Shown one piece after another: positions 9,988 through 20,878 of a DNA stretch of 64,000 bases; within the stretch, counting starts at the first letter, position 1; every line of letters starts with the position of its first letter. The position numbers and the translations under genes are program-made. Source of the stretch: Caulobacter sp. 602-1 (GTDB lineage: Bacteria > Pseudomonadota > Alphaproteobacteria > Caulobacterales > Caulobacteraceae); the NCBI RefSeq assembly GCF_003931565.1, contig NZ_RRYI01000002.1, positions 861,203-925,202 of the forward strand. Direction: 5' to 3'. The notes under the pieces are model-generated. The model ran no database searches and was not told the origin of the DNA. It was given only the letters and a program-made list of their open reading frames with translations.

Positions 9988-10839
9988 TCAGCTGGGCAGC
10001 TTGACGCCCAGTTCGCCGGCCAGGTCGCGCACAAACTGCCAGGCCACACGTCCCGAGCGGGCTCCGCGCATTTGCGACCACTGCAGGGCGCGGCGGTCGA
10101 GGTCGGGGGCAGTCAGGCCGAACTGTTCAGCGTAGCCGCGGATGGCGGCAAGATAGGTGTCCTGGTCCATCGGCGGGAAGCCGATCCACAGGCCGAAGCG
10201 GTCGGAGACGCTCATCTCCTCCTCGGCGTTCTCGGCGGCGGCGATGGCGCCCTGGCTTTCGACGTGGTCGCGGGGCATCAGGTGGCGACGGTTCGAGGTG
10301 GCCACGAACAGCACGTTCTCGGGCGGGCCCGACACGCCGCCCTCCAGAGCCGACTTCAGCGCCTTGGCCGCCGCGGCCCCGTCCTCGAACGAGAGGTCGT
10401 CGCATAGCACCACGAAGCGCTCCGTACGCGCGCGGAGTTGATCGAACAGCGGGGGCAGGGCGGCGACCTCGTCGCGATCGACCTCGATCAGCTTGAGAGC
10501 CGGAAACTCTTCGGTCAGGCTGACGAAGGCGGCCTTGGTCACCGAGCTCTTGCCTGTGCCGCGGACGCCCCACAACAGCACGTGATTGCAGGGCACGCCG
10601 AGCGCGAAGCGGCGGAGGTTGTCGACGAAACGGCCTTTCTGCCGGTCGATTCCCACCAACAGGTCCAGAGATAGCGGATAGTCGGCGGCCGGGACGAAGG
10701 CGCCGTCTTTCGGCTCGTGCCGGAACAGGCGCGCGGCCGAAAAGTCCGGCGCGGGCGGCGGCGGCGGGGCCAGCCGTTCCAGGGCCTCGGCGATGCGGGC
10801 CAGCAAGGGAGCAAGCACGGTGTTTGGCGCGTCTGTCAT
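9988..10839 (-). CDS. DUF815-type AAA+ ATPase
   Basis: 283 residues. Belongs to the DUF815 group of P-loop ATPases. A Pro-rich spacer precedes the ATPase core. Walker A is GVRGTGKSS (about 91-99), Walker B RFVVLCDDLSFE; sensor 1 is NVLFVATSNRRHLMPRD, with a sensor-2 arginine region at RSGRVAWQFVRD. The cellular role of the family is not established. The ATG at 10837-10839 gives the usual length. It is divergent from yajC, with the 132-base gap holding both promoters. Confidence 0.88.
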   Translation of the reverse strand: MTDAPNTVLAPLLARIAEALERLAPPPPPAPDFSAARLFRHEPKDGAFVPAADYPLSLDLLVGIDRQKGRFVDNLRRFALGVPCNHVLLWGVRGTGKSSVTKAAFVSLTEEFPALKLIEVDRDEVAALPPLFDQLRARTERFVVLCDDLSFEDGAAAAKALKSALEGGVSGPPENVLFVATSNRRHLMPRDHVESQGAIAAAENAEEEMSVSDRFGLWIGFPPMDQDTYLAAIRGYAEQFGLTAPDLDRRALQWSQMRGARSGRVAWQFVRDLAGELGVKLPS

Positions 10840-10971
10840 GGGCACGCTGCATACCGGGTGCGCTTGGATTGCAAAAGGGGAGGCGAACGCATAGCTTCCG
10901 CCGACTTGGCGCGACCCTATGAGCTTGTCTCTTTTTGGCTGGCGCGCCGCATCGGTTTTGTTGGAGACGTC

Positions 10972-11277
10972 ATGTCCGGTCTGAACGCTCAATTCTTGCA
11001 GCTCGCCCCCATCCTGCTGATGGTCGTGCTGTTCTACTTCATGCTGATCCGTCCGCAGCAGAAGCGCGCCAAGGAGCATCAGACGATGCTCTCCAATCTG
11101 AAGCGCAACGACACGGTCGTCCTGTCCAGCGGCATGATCGGCAAGGTCGTCCGCGTGGAGGACAAGGAAGTCGGCGTCGAGATCGCCACCGGCGTGACCG
11201 TGAAGGTCATCAAGGGCATGATCACGGAAGTCCGCACCAAGGGCGAGCCGGCGCCCGCCAACGACGCGAAGAACTAA
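10972..11277 (+). CDS. yajC: Preprotein translocase subunit YajC
   Basis: 101 residues. One membrane helix (about 10-28, LAPILLMVVLFYFMLI) is followed by the conserved RPQQKRAKEHQ.ML stretch and a small cytosolic beta domain (NDTVVLSSGMIGKVVRVEDKEVGVEIATGVTVKVIKGMI). YajC associates with SecDF at the Sec translocon. It starts the yajC-secD-secF operon, 57 bases before secD. Confidence 0.96.
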   Translation: MSGLNAQFLQLAPILLMVVLFYFMLIRPQQKRAKEHQTMLSNLKRNDTVVLSSGMIGKVVRVEDKEVGVEIATGVTVKVIKGMITEVRTKGEPAPANDAKN

Positions 11278-11334
11278 GACGCTCTCAGAATATCGCGAGG
11301 CGTTCTAGCGACGTCGCCTGAAAGTCACTGATCC

Positions 11335-12933
11335 ATGCTGACCCTCTCCCGCTGGAAGATCATCGCCGTCACCTTGTCGGTGATCTTCGGCATCCTGTTC
11401 TCCCTGCCCAACGTCCTGCCGCAGAAGACGTTGGACGCCATGCCCGGCTGGCTGCCGCACCAGAAGCTGAACCTCGGCCTCGACCTGCAAGGCGGCTCGT
11501 ATCTGCTCTATGAGGTCGACACCGACGCGCTGCACCGCGAGCGTCTGTCCGACCTGATGGAAGACACCCGCACCCAGCTGCGGAGCGAGCAGATCCCGTT
11601 CGGCGAACTGGCCCAGCAGGGCGAGGTGATCAGCGTCCGCATCGGCGACCCCTCACGTTACGAGGCCGCCCTGAACCTGCTGCGCAAGAACCTCGGGGCG
11701 CCGCTGGCCGGCGTCATCGGCGGCAAGGATGTCGCCGTCGCGGGCAAGGGCGACAACCGCATCGAAGTCACCTTCGTGCCGGAAGCCCAGCGCGCCGACG
11801 CCGCCAAGGCCGTCGACCAGTCGATCGAGACGATCCGTCGCCGTATCGACAGCCTGGGCACCAAGGAGCCCTCGATCAACCGCCAGGGCACCAACCGGAT
11901 CATGATCCAGGCGGCTGGCGAGAGCGATCCCGAACGGCTGCGCGCCGTCATCGGCAAGACCGCCAAGCTGACCTTCCAGATGGTCGACGAGACGGTCACG
12001 CCCGAGGACGTCCAGGCCGGCCGTCTGCCCGCAGGCTCGGAATTGCTGCAGAGCGAAGACCGCTACGCGCCGTACTACGTGGTCAAGAAGCGCGCCATCG
12101 TCTCGGGCGATGAACTGACCAATGCGTCGCAAACCTTCGACCAGAATGGCCGGCCGGCCGTCGGCTTCGCTTTCAACGGTTCCGGCGCCAAGAAGTTTGG
12201 CGACATCACCCTGCGAAACCCTGGCAAGCGGTTCGCGATCGTCCTGGACAAAAAGGTGATCTCGGCCCCGGTGATCAACGATCCGATCACCAGCGGCAGC
12301 GGCATCATCACCGGCAACTTCACCGCCGAGAGCGCCAACGAGCTGTCGCTGCTGCTGCGCTCGGGCGCCCTGCCGGCCCCCCTGAACATCGAAGACCAGC
12401 GCACCGTGACCGCCGAGCTCGGCGCCGACGCCGTCAAGGCCGGCTCGATCTCGCTGGCCATCGGCGCGGTGTCGATGTTCGTGTTCGTGATCCTGGCCTA
12501 TGGCCTGTTCGGCGGCTTCGCGGCCATCGCCCTGGTGGTCAACGTCCTGCTGATCGTCGGCATCATGTCGATGACCCAGGCGACCCTGACCTTCCCGGGC
12601 ATCGCCGGCCTGATCCTGACCCTGGCCGTCGCCGTCGACGCCAATGTGCTGATCTACGAGCGCATGCGCGACGAGGCCAACGCCGGGCGAACGCCCATGG
12701 CCGCGGCCGACCACGGCTACAAGCTGGCCCTGACCTCGATCCTGGACGCCAACATCACCAGCCTGATCTCGGGTCTGATCATGTTCAGCTTCGGTTCGGG
12801 CCCGGTGAAGGGCTTCGCCTGGACCCTGGTGATCGGCGTGTTCACGTCGCTGTTCACCGCCATCTTCATCACCCAAGTGCTCATCGGCTGGTGGTTCAAG
12901 GCCACCAAGCCGAAGAAGCTGCCGATCGCATAG
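11335..12933 (+). CDS. secD: Protein translocase subunit SecD
   Basis: 532 residues. SecD uses the proton gradient to pull preproteins out on the periplasmic side of SecYEG. An N-terminal membrane helix is followed by the LNLGLDLQGGSYLLYEVD motif (D1), then the large periplasmic P1 domain containing ETIRRRIDSLGTKEPSINRQGTNRIMIQ. The C-terminal five-helix bundle shows AVDANVLIYERMRDE with the conserved proton-path Asp. Length and order match alphaproteobacterial SecD. Twelve bases separate it from secF, whose ribosome binding site overlaps the secD stop. Confidence 0.97.
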   Translation: MLTLSRWKIIAVTLSVIFGILFSLPNVLPQKTLDAMPGWLPHQKLNLGLDLQGGSYLLYEVDTDALHRERLSDLMEDTRTQLRSEQIPFGELAQQGEVISVRIGDPSRYEAALNLLRKNLGAPLAGVIGGKDVAVAGKGDNRIEVTFVPEAQRADAAKAVDQSIETIRRRIDSLGTKEPSINRQGTNRIMIQAAGESDPERLRAVIGKTAKLTFQMVDETVTPEDVQAGRLPAGSELLQSEDRYAPYYVVKKRAIVSGDELTNASQTFDQNGRPAVGFAFNGSGAKKFGDITLRNPGKRFAIVLDKKVISAPVINDPITSGSGIITGNFTAESANELSLLLRSGALPAPLNIEDQRTVTAELGADAVKAGSISLAIGAVSMFVFVILAYGLFGGFAAIALVVNVLLIVGIMSMTQATLTFPGIAGLILTLAVAVDANVLIYERMRDEANAGRTPMAAADHGYKLALTSILDANITSLISGLIMFSFGSGPVKGFAWTLVIGVFTSLFTAIFITQVLIGWWFKATKPKKLPIA

Positions 12934-12944
12934 GAGATCCGACC

Positions 12945-13891
<947 letters not shown>

Positions 13892-13892
<1 letters not shown>

Positions 13893-14245
13893 TGCGCCAG
13901 CCGCCGTCCATCGACGCCTGGGGCGGCGGCGGCTTCCGGGTCTCCGGCGACTGGCGGCCCGGTTCGCTGCTGATCCTCGACGATCAGCCCCGCGACTGGT
14001 CCGCCACCTCCCTGGCCGCGCTGACCCCCGAGGCCTTCGCCGAGGTGTTCGCCGCCGGCGGGGCGGTCGAGTTCGTTCTACTGGGCACGGGCCTCAACAA
14101 CGCCCTGCCGCCGCGCCCCGTCCGCGACGCCCTGAAGGCGGCGGGCGTTGGTCTCGAGTTCATGAGCACCGAGGCGGCGGCGCGCACCTACAACGTCCTG
14201 GCCAGCGAAGGCCGGCGGCTGGCGGCGGCGCTGATCGCGGTCTAG
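13892..14245 (+). CDS. Mth938-like domain protein (DUF498)
   Basis: 117 residues. The core contains the family phrases EFVLLGTGLNNALPPRPVRDALKAAGVGLEFMSTEAAARTYNVLASEGRRLAAALI, matching the Mth938/NDUFAF3 fold. NDUFAF3 relatives assist respiratory complex I assembly in mitochondria; the bacterial role is not settled. In alphaproteobacteria this gene commonly follows secDF, as here, with a one-base overlap. Its stop overlaps by four bases (CTAG) the stop of the convergent gene. Confidence 0.88.
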
Positions 14246-14949
14246 GCTGTCTGGTCGACGGTCGCGCCGGGTTCTTCGGCGCGATCCTTCTTCGCCTTGG
14301 CTTCGGCGCGTTCCTCGGCCGCCTTTCGCAGCATGCCCAGGGCCGCCTCGGCGACGCCGGCGACGCGGTTCTCGTCGGTCAGGGTGTCCAGGGCGGCCTT
14401 GGCGTCGTCCGACAACGAGACCTGCACAGCCGCGCCGTTGCCGGTCTTCTCGGCCCTTTCAGCCTTCTCCTCCGCCAGCTGCTGCTCGCGTCCATCGGCA
14501 TTGGTTTGGAGGAAGGCCTTCCAGCTCTCCAGGGTCCCGGTCTGCTCAAGGCTGGCCGTCCCGGCGAAGATCATCTTCTGCTGCTGGGGCGACATCCGGT
14601 TCAGGGCGACGATCTGGTCGGCCATCACATTGCCTTCGCGCGGCGTGCGCATACCCCGGGCGTTGAAGTCATCGGCGGCCTGGCGGATTTGCTTGGCTAT
14701 GGTCGAGTTGTTCCAGGCGGCGTTCAGCGCGTCGCGATCGGCCTGGGTGCTGGACTTGAACCAGTCGGCCCGACCCTGGTCCGAGGTGTACAGCGCCTTG
14801 CCGATGGCGACATAGGCGTCGATCTTCTGGTCATCCGAGGCGCCGGAGCCGTCGGCTAGGATCGCGGACTGGCGCAGAACCACGGCGACGACGCCGCCAC
14901 CGCTGGCGGGCGGCGGGGAGAGGGGCTGGGCGACGGACGACACTTGCAT
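14242..14949 (-). CDS. Hypothetical protein, 235 aa, helical and charged
   Basis: Not recognised. No signal peptide or membrane helix. A short Pro/Gly-rich N-terminus leads into mostly helical sequence with many Gln, Ala, Asp and Lys, including MSPQQQKMIFAGTASLEQTG, and a highly charged C-terminal helix (EERAEAKAKKDRAEEPG) likely to form a coiled coil. Third codon positions are GC-rich throughout, supporting a real gene. It stands alone between convergent secF operon and divergent PuuD-like gene. Confidence 0.75.
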   Translation of the reverse strand: MQVSSVAQPLSPPPASGGGVVAVVLRQSAILADGSGASDDQKIDAYVAIGKALYTSDQGRADWFKSSTQADRDALNAAWNNSTIAKQIRQAADDFNARGMRTPREGNVMADQIVALNRMSPQQQKMIFAGTASLEQTGTLESWKAFLQTNADGREQQLAEEKAERAEKTGNGAAVQVSLSDDAKAALDTLTDENRVAGVAEAALGMLRKAAEERAEAKAKKDRAEEPGATVDQTA

Positions 14950-15079
14950 GGCGGATCTCGCTTTGGCGCAACTTGAGGTTACGGCATTCGCCTTAACGGC
15001 GTCCTAGCGGCGACTTTGCCGACTCCCGAAAACGGTCCTATGGTCCAGGCCAAGCTTTCAGAAGGACTTGGGGGAAACG

Positions 15080-15694
15080 ATGTCCGGGCTGCTTACCAAC
15101 TTCCGCAACACCATGATCGTCAGCTTCGTGCTGGCCCTTGTGATCGTGATTGGCTACGCGCACGGCCCTGACGGGCATGGCGCGATCTTCCTGCAGGCCG
15201 TCTTCCGCTGGCTGCACGTGATGTTCGGCATCCTGTGGATCGGGCTGCTCTACTACTTCAATTTCGTGCAGATCCGCGTGATGCCGCAGATCCCGGCCGA
15301 GCTGAAACCGGCGGTCAGCAAGTATATCGCGCCCGAGGCGCTGTTCTGGTTCCGCTGGGCGGCGCTGTTCACCTGGGTGATGGGCGTTATCCTGGCCTTC
15401 AGCCGCGGCTACCTGCTGGAAGCGGCGACCCTGGGCCTGGCTGGCGGCTACACGCCCGGCGTCGACATGCAGTACACTTTCATCGGCACCGGGATGTGGC
15501 TGGGTACGGTGATGTTCTTCAACGTCTGGGTCTTCATCTGGCCGAACCAGAAGATCGCGCTGGGCATGGTCGAGGCCGACGCGGACGCCAAGGCCAAGGC
15601 CGCCAAGCTGGCCATGCTGTTCTCCCGCACCAACACGCTGCTCAGCCTGCCGATGTTGGCGACCATGGCGATGAACCAGACCGTCTTCGGCTGA
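15080..15694 (+). CDS. PuuD-like (urate hydroxylase N-terminal type) membrane protein
   Basis: 204 residues with about five or six hydrophobic segments. The segment FRWLHVMFGILWIGLLYYFNFVQIRVMPQIP matches the start of the membrane domain of PuuD-type urate hydroxylases (His in a W.H..FG..WIG..YYFNF pattern). FLxxWVFIWPNQK-like sequence (FNVWVFIWPNQKIALG) is also typical. PuuD proper carries a C-terminal cytochrome c domain; this protein ends after the membrane part and lacks CxxCH, so urate oxidation is not implied. ATG 15080 is preferred to an upstream TTG. No uric-acid genes are nearby. Confidence 0.65.
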   Translation: MSGLLTNFRNTMIVSFVLALVIVIGYAHGPDGHGAIFLQAVFRWLHVMFGILWIGLLYYFNFVQIRVMPQIPAELKPAVSKYIAPEALFWFRWAALFTWVMGVILAFSRGYLLEAATLGLAGGYTPGVDMQYTFIGTGMWLGTVMFFNVWVFIWPNQKIALGMVEADADAKAKAAKLAMLFSRTNTLLSLPMLATMAMNQTVFG

Positions 15695-15721
15695 CGCCCG
15701 AGGCGACACGCTGTAAGGGGA

Positions 15722-15744
15722 GGGCCCGCCAACTCGGCGGGTCC
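15722..15744 (+). terminator. Intrinsic terminator after the PuuD-like gene
   Basis: GGGCCCGCC (15722-15730) pairs with GGCGGGTCC (15736-15744), with one G-T pair, across AACTC. TTCTTCGTTTTG follows. It lies only 17 bases before the next start, so that gene's transcript either begins very close to its ATG or reads through. Confidence 0.75.
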
Positions 15745-15761
15745 TTCTTCGTTTTGAGACC

Positions 15762-16475
15762 ATGGCCGACACCGAAACCCTCGACGACCTCGTCCGCCGC
15801 GTCGACCCCGACCGCTGGCTGGCCAGCCGGTTCATCGGCGACCTCGCCGCGCGGGCCGACGTCATCGCGCTCTTCGGCCTGAACTACGAGCTGGCCCGGG
15901 TGGCGGGCGGCGTCTCCAACGCCCTGATGGGCGAGATCCGCATCACCTGGTGGCGCGAGGCGATGGAGGAGATCGCCGCCGGCAAGCCGCCGCGCAAGCA
16001 TCCCAATGTCGAGGCCCTGGCCGCGTCCCGGTTCGACCCGAACGCGCTCGCGACACTGGCCGAGGCGCGCTTCGCCGATCTGGACGAAGGTCCCCTGAAG
16101 GACGAGGCCGCCGTTCTGGCCTATGTCGACGCCACGGCCGGCACGCTGGCGGTGCTGGCGGCGCGGCGGCTCGATGCGAGCGCCGATCCGCACGCCGTCA
16201 AGGGCGCGGCGCGGGCGTTCGGCCTGACTGGGCTGTGGCGGCTGGCGCAGGCGGGGCGGTCGCGCCTGCCCGAGACCTGGACGCGTGAGGACGTGGTCGG
16301 GCGCGTCGAGGCGCAACTGAAGGCGGCGCGGGGCGAGGTGAGGGGGCTGCCCGTGGCGGCTTTCCCGGCCGTGGCCCCGGCGGCGCTGGCGCGACCCCAC
16401 CTGAAGGGCCGCGAGATGAGTGATCTCGAAAGGAAGGCCCGTCTCACCTTCGCGGTGGCGACGGGCCGTCTCTAG
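15762..16475 (+). CDS. Squalene/phytoene synthase-fold protein, NDUFAF6-like
   Basis: 237 residues. The N-terminal half has the class signature of the COG1562 branch near NDUFAF6: DRWLASRFIG, FGLNYELARV, then NALMGEIRITWWREAMEEI. The aspartate-rich DxxxD prenyl-diphosphate motifs of true phytoene/squalene synthases are absent, so catalysis is doubtful. Mitochondrial NDUFAF6 is a complex I assembly factor; a similar role in alphaproteobacteria is plausible but inferred. No carotenoid or hopanoid genes are adjacent. Ribosome binding site is weak. Confidence 0.78.
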   Translation: MADTETLDDLVRRVDPDRWLASRFIGDLAARADVIALFGLNYELARVAGGVSNALMGEIRITWWREAMEEIAAGKPPRKHPNVEALAASRFDPNALATLAEARFADLDEGPLKDEAAVLAYVDATAGTLAVLAARRLDASADPHAVKGAARAFGLTGLWRLAQAGRSRLPETWTREDVVGRVEAQLKAARGEVRGLPVAAFPAVAPAALARPHLKGREMSDLERKARLTFAVATGRL

Positions 16476-16477
16476 AC

Positions 16478-18583
<2,106 letters not shown>

Positions 18584-18827
18584 GAAACCGAAATTCCCGG
18601 AAACGGTTATCGCTTTGGCGGCGGAGCGTAGTCCTGGTTTCGCCGAGCCGCTAGGGGAGCCGGGGACCAAGATTCCCGAGCACGGATCGTCGACCGACGG
18701 TCTGTTTCCGCGCCTGCGTTTCTGTGACAAATCTGTAATCAAGTCAGTCGTTTAGCGCGTAACAATCCGAAACAGACTTTGCTTTGCCGCGACGCAGCAT
18801 CCTTCCTAGATGGAAGCTGGGGCGAAA

Positions 18828-18847
18828 GGACGACCGCAGAGTCGTCC
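18828..18847 (+). promoter_or_regulatory. Leader hairpin upstream of lpxC
   Basis: A perfect 7-bp inverted repeat, GGACGAC (18828-18834) and GTCGTCC (18841-18847), with loop CGCAGA. It lies 23 bases before the preferred lpxC start, inside the likely 5' leader, and could form an mRNA hairpin or bind a regulator. Confidence 0.4.
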
Positions 18848-18869
18848 GTCGAACGATAAGGTGTCTCTA

Positions 18870-19766
18870 GTGTCGGCTTCGGGTTATTTTCAGCACACGG
18901 TCGCGGGACCGGTGATCTTCGCGGGGATCGGCCTGCACACGGGCGCGCACGTGCGCGTCTCGGTGCGTCCGTCGACCCCCGACACGGGGATCGTCTTCGT
19001 GCGGACCGATGTGCAGAACCGCGACAACCGCGTCCCCGTGACCGCCCAGGCGGTCTGCCAGACCCAGCTCGGTACGGTGATCGGCAATGGCGACGACGTC
19101 CGCGTCTCGACCATCGAGCACCTGATGGCGGCCCTGGCGGCCCTGTCGATCGACAACTGCGTCGTCGAGCTGGACGGTCCGGAAGTGCCGATCATGGACG
19201 GCTCGTCCGAGCCCTTCATCCAGATCCTGGACCGCGCCGGCCGCCGCAAGCAGGAAGCCGTCCGCCAATATATCGAGATCCTGGCCCCGATCACGGTGGA
19301 GGAGGGCGACAAACGCGCCAGCCTGCTGCCGTCGGACCGTTTCGAGGTCGCCTTCGAGATCGCCTTCGGCTCGCGGGCCATTGGCCATCAGTCCGTCGAT
19401 CTGGTCGTCGACGAGGACTCGTTCCGCGCCGAGCTCTCCGACTGCCGCACCTTTGGCTTCGTTCGCGACGTCGAGGCCCTGCGCGCCATCGGCCTGGCCC
19501 GGGGCGGGTCGATGGAGAACGCCGTGGTGATCGACGGCGACCGCGTGTTGAACCCGGAAGGCCTGCGCCGCCCGGACGAATTCGTGCGCCACAAGGCGCT
19601 GGACGCCATCGGCGACCTCTATGTGCTGGGCAGGCCGCTCCTGGGCCGCTTCGAAGGCGTTCTGGCCGGTCACGGCCTCAATAACGCCGTGGTTAGGGCG
19701 TTGCTGAACCAGCCGCGCGCCTGGCGCCTACGCGCCCTCGCGTCGGAACTGGCCGAAGCGGTCTAG
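18870..19766 (+). CDS. lpxC: UDP-3-O-acyl-N-acetylglucosamine deacetylase
   Basis: 298 residues from GTG 18870. LpxC is the zinc enzyme for the committed step of lipid A synthesis. Key motifs: FAGIGLHTG near the start, TIEHLMAALAAL (zinc His), PIMDGSSEPF, CRTFGFVRDVEALR with the catalytic region, and VRHKALDAIGDLYVLG (zinc His/Asp) followed by GHGLNN. Comparison with the usual N-terminus supports this GTG, with GGTG spacing upstream; GTG 18861 and ATG 18810 are alternatives that would add 3 or 20 residues. It stands alone upstream of bamD. Confidence 0.93.
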   Translation: MSASGYFQHTVAGPVIFAGIGLHTGAHVRVSVRPSTPDTGIVFVRTDVQNRDNRVPVTAQAVCQTQLGTVIGNGDDVRVSTIEHLMAALAALSIDNCVVELDGPEVPIMDGSSEPFIQILDRAGRRKQEAVRQYIEILAPITVEEGDKRASLLPSDRFEVAFEIAFGSRAIGHQSVDLVVDEDSFRAELSDCRTFGFVRDVEALRAIGLARGGSMENAVVIDGDRVLNPEGLRRPDEFVRHKALDAIGDLYVLGRPLLGRFEGVLAGHGLNNAVVRALLNQPRAWRLRALASELAEAV

Positions 19767-19877
19767 ATAGCGTCTCCGGGAGTCGGGCTCGGCGTTCGCA
19801 TTTGCGCCTTTGACGGCGTGGTGTAGAAGCCTTGCACGGCGCTGGGGCGCGCGTTTGCTTCGAGGGTGAGAGACTCC

Positions 19878-20795
19878 GTGCTTCGTAATTTCAAGGGACG
19901 TTCGGCCGTCACGATCGCCGCCATGCTGGTCGCCGTTTCGGTGGCGGGCTGCGCGGGCAAGGCCAAGAAGCCGACCCTCGCCTACGAAGAGCGCCCGGTC
20001 GAGCTGCTCTATTCCACGGGCGCCAACCGCCTGGACCGCGGCAACTGGAACGAAGCCGTCGACTATTTCCGCGAGGTCGAGCGCCAGCACCCCTATTCGG
20101 AATGGTCGCGTCGTTCGATTCTGATGACCGGCTACGCCCACTACATGGGCAACCAGTACGCCGACGCCATCGGCGACTCGGACCGCTTCATCTCGCTGTA
20201 TCCTGGCAATCCGTCGGCCCAATACGCCTACTATCTGAAGGCCATCTGCTATTTCGAGCAGATCGTCGACGTGAACCGCGATCAGGCCGCCACCGAGCAG
20301 GCCCTGGCCGCGCTGCGCGACGTCGTCCAGCGCTATCCGACCACCGAGTACGCCCAAGACGCCCGCCTGAAGATCGACATGGTCAACGACCAGTTGGCCG
20401 GCAAGGAAATGGCCATCGGTCGCTACTACCTGAAGAACGGGCAGACCCTGGCCGCCATCGGCCGCTTCAAGACGGTCATCGAGAAGCACCAGACCACCTC
20501 GCACACGCCTGAAGCGCTCTACCGCCTGGTCGAGGCCTATCTGACCATCGGCCTGAGCGAGGAAGCCAAGCGTAATGGCGCGGTCCTGGGCTATAACTTC
20601 CCGGGCGACCGCTGGTACGCAGACGCCTACAAGCTGCTCAACGACAATGGCCTGCGCCCCGCCGTCGAGCCGCTGAAGGCCGGCGCCAAGCGCAACGCCC
20701 TGGAGCGCGTCCTGTCGAAGGACAAGGACACCACCCTGGCCCCCCCGGGCGAAAAGAAGTCCAAGAAGGGCCTGATGGGCGTTCTGGGCATGTAG
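19878..20795 (+). CDS. bamD: Outer membrane assembly lipoprotein BamD
   Basis: 305 residues. A lipoprotein signal ends at the lipobox VAGC (about residue 25). The mature part is a TPR-type solenoid: RPVELLYSTGANRLDRGNWNEAVDYFREVERQHPYSEW and following repeats, including the FLYPG-like SLYPGNPSAQYAYYLKAICYFEQI. BamD is an essential part of the BAM complex that inserts outer membrane proteins. A Lys-rich tail (KKSKKGLMG) is an extension. The start is uncertain between GTG 19878 and GTG 19866; the former gives a normal signal peptide. Confidence 0.92.
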   Translation: MLRNFKGRSAVTIAAMLVAVSVAGCAGKAKKPTLAYEERPVELLYSTGANRLDRGNWNEAVDYFREVERQHPYSEWSRRSILMTGYAHYMGNQYADAIGDSDRFISLYPGNPSAQYAYYLKAICYFEQIVDVNRDQAATEQALAALRDVVQRYPTTEYAQDARLKIDMVNDQLAGKEMAIGRYYLKNGQTLAAIGRFKTVIEKHQTTSHTPEALYRLVEAYLTIGLSEEAKRNGAVLGYNFPGDRWYADAYKLLNDNGLRPAVEPLKAGAKRNALERVLSKDKDTTLAPPGEKKSKKGLMGVLGM

Positions 20796-20802
20796 AAGCG
20801 AC

Positions 20803-20822
20803 GGGACCAGGCGCCTGGTCTC
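20803..20822 (+). terminator. Likely terminator after bamD
   Basis: A palindrome built on GACCAGGCGCCTGGTC (20805-20820), eight bases after the bamD stop, followed by the T-rich TCGTTTCGTTCTACCTTT. Confidence 0.6.
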
Positions 20823-20878
20823 GTTTCGTTCTACCTTTGCGCTTTGAAAAATCCTGATTCCCGGCGATCTTGCGCGTC

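Noticed and set aside
20796..20878. LexA box upstream of recN.
   Set aside because: GTTC-N7-GCGC has two mismatches in the second half-site; too weak to claim.
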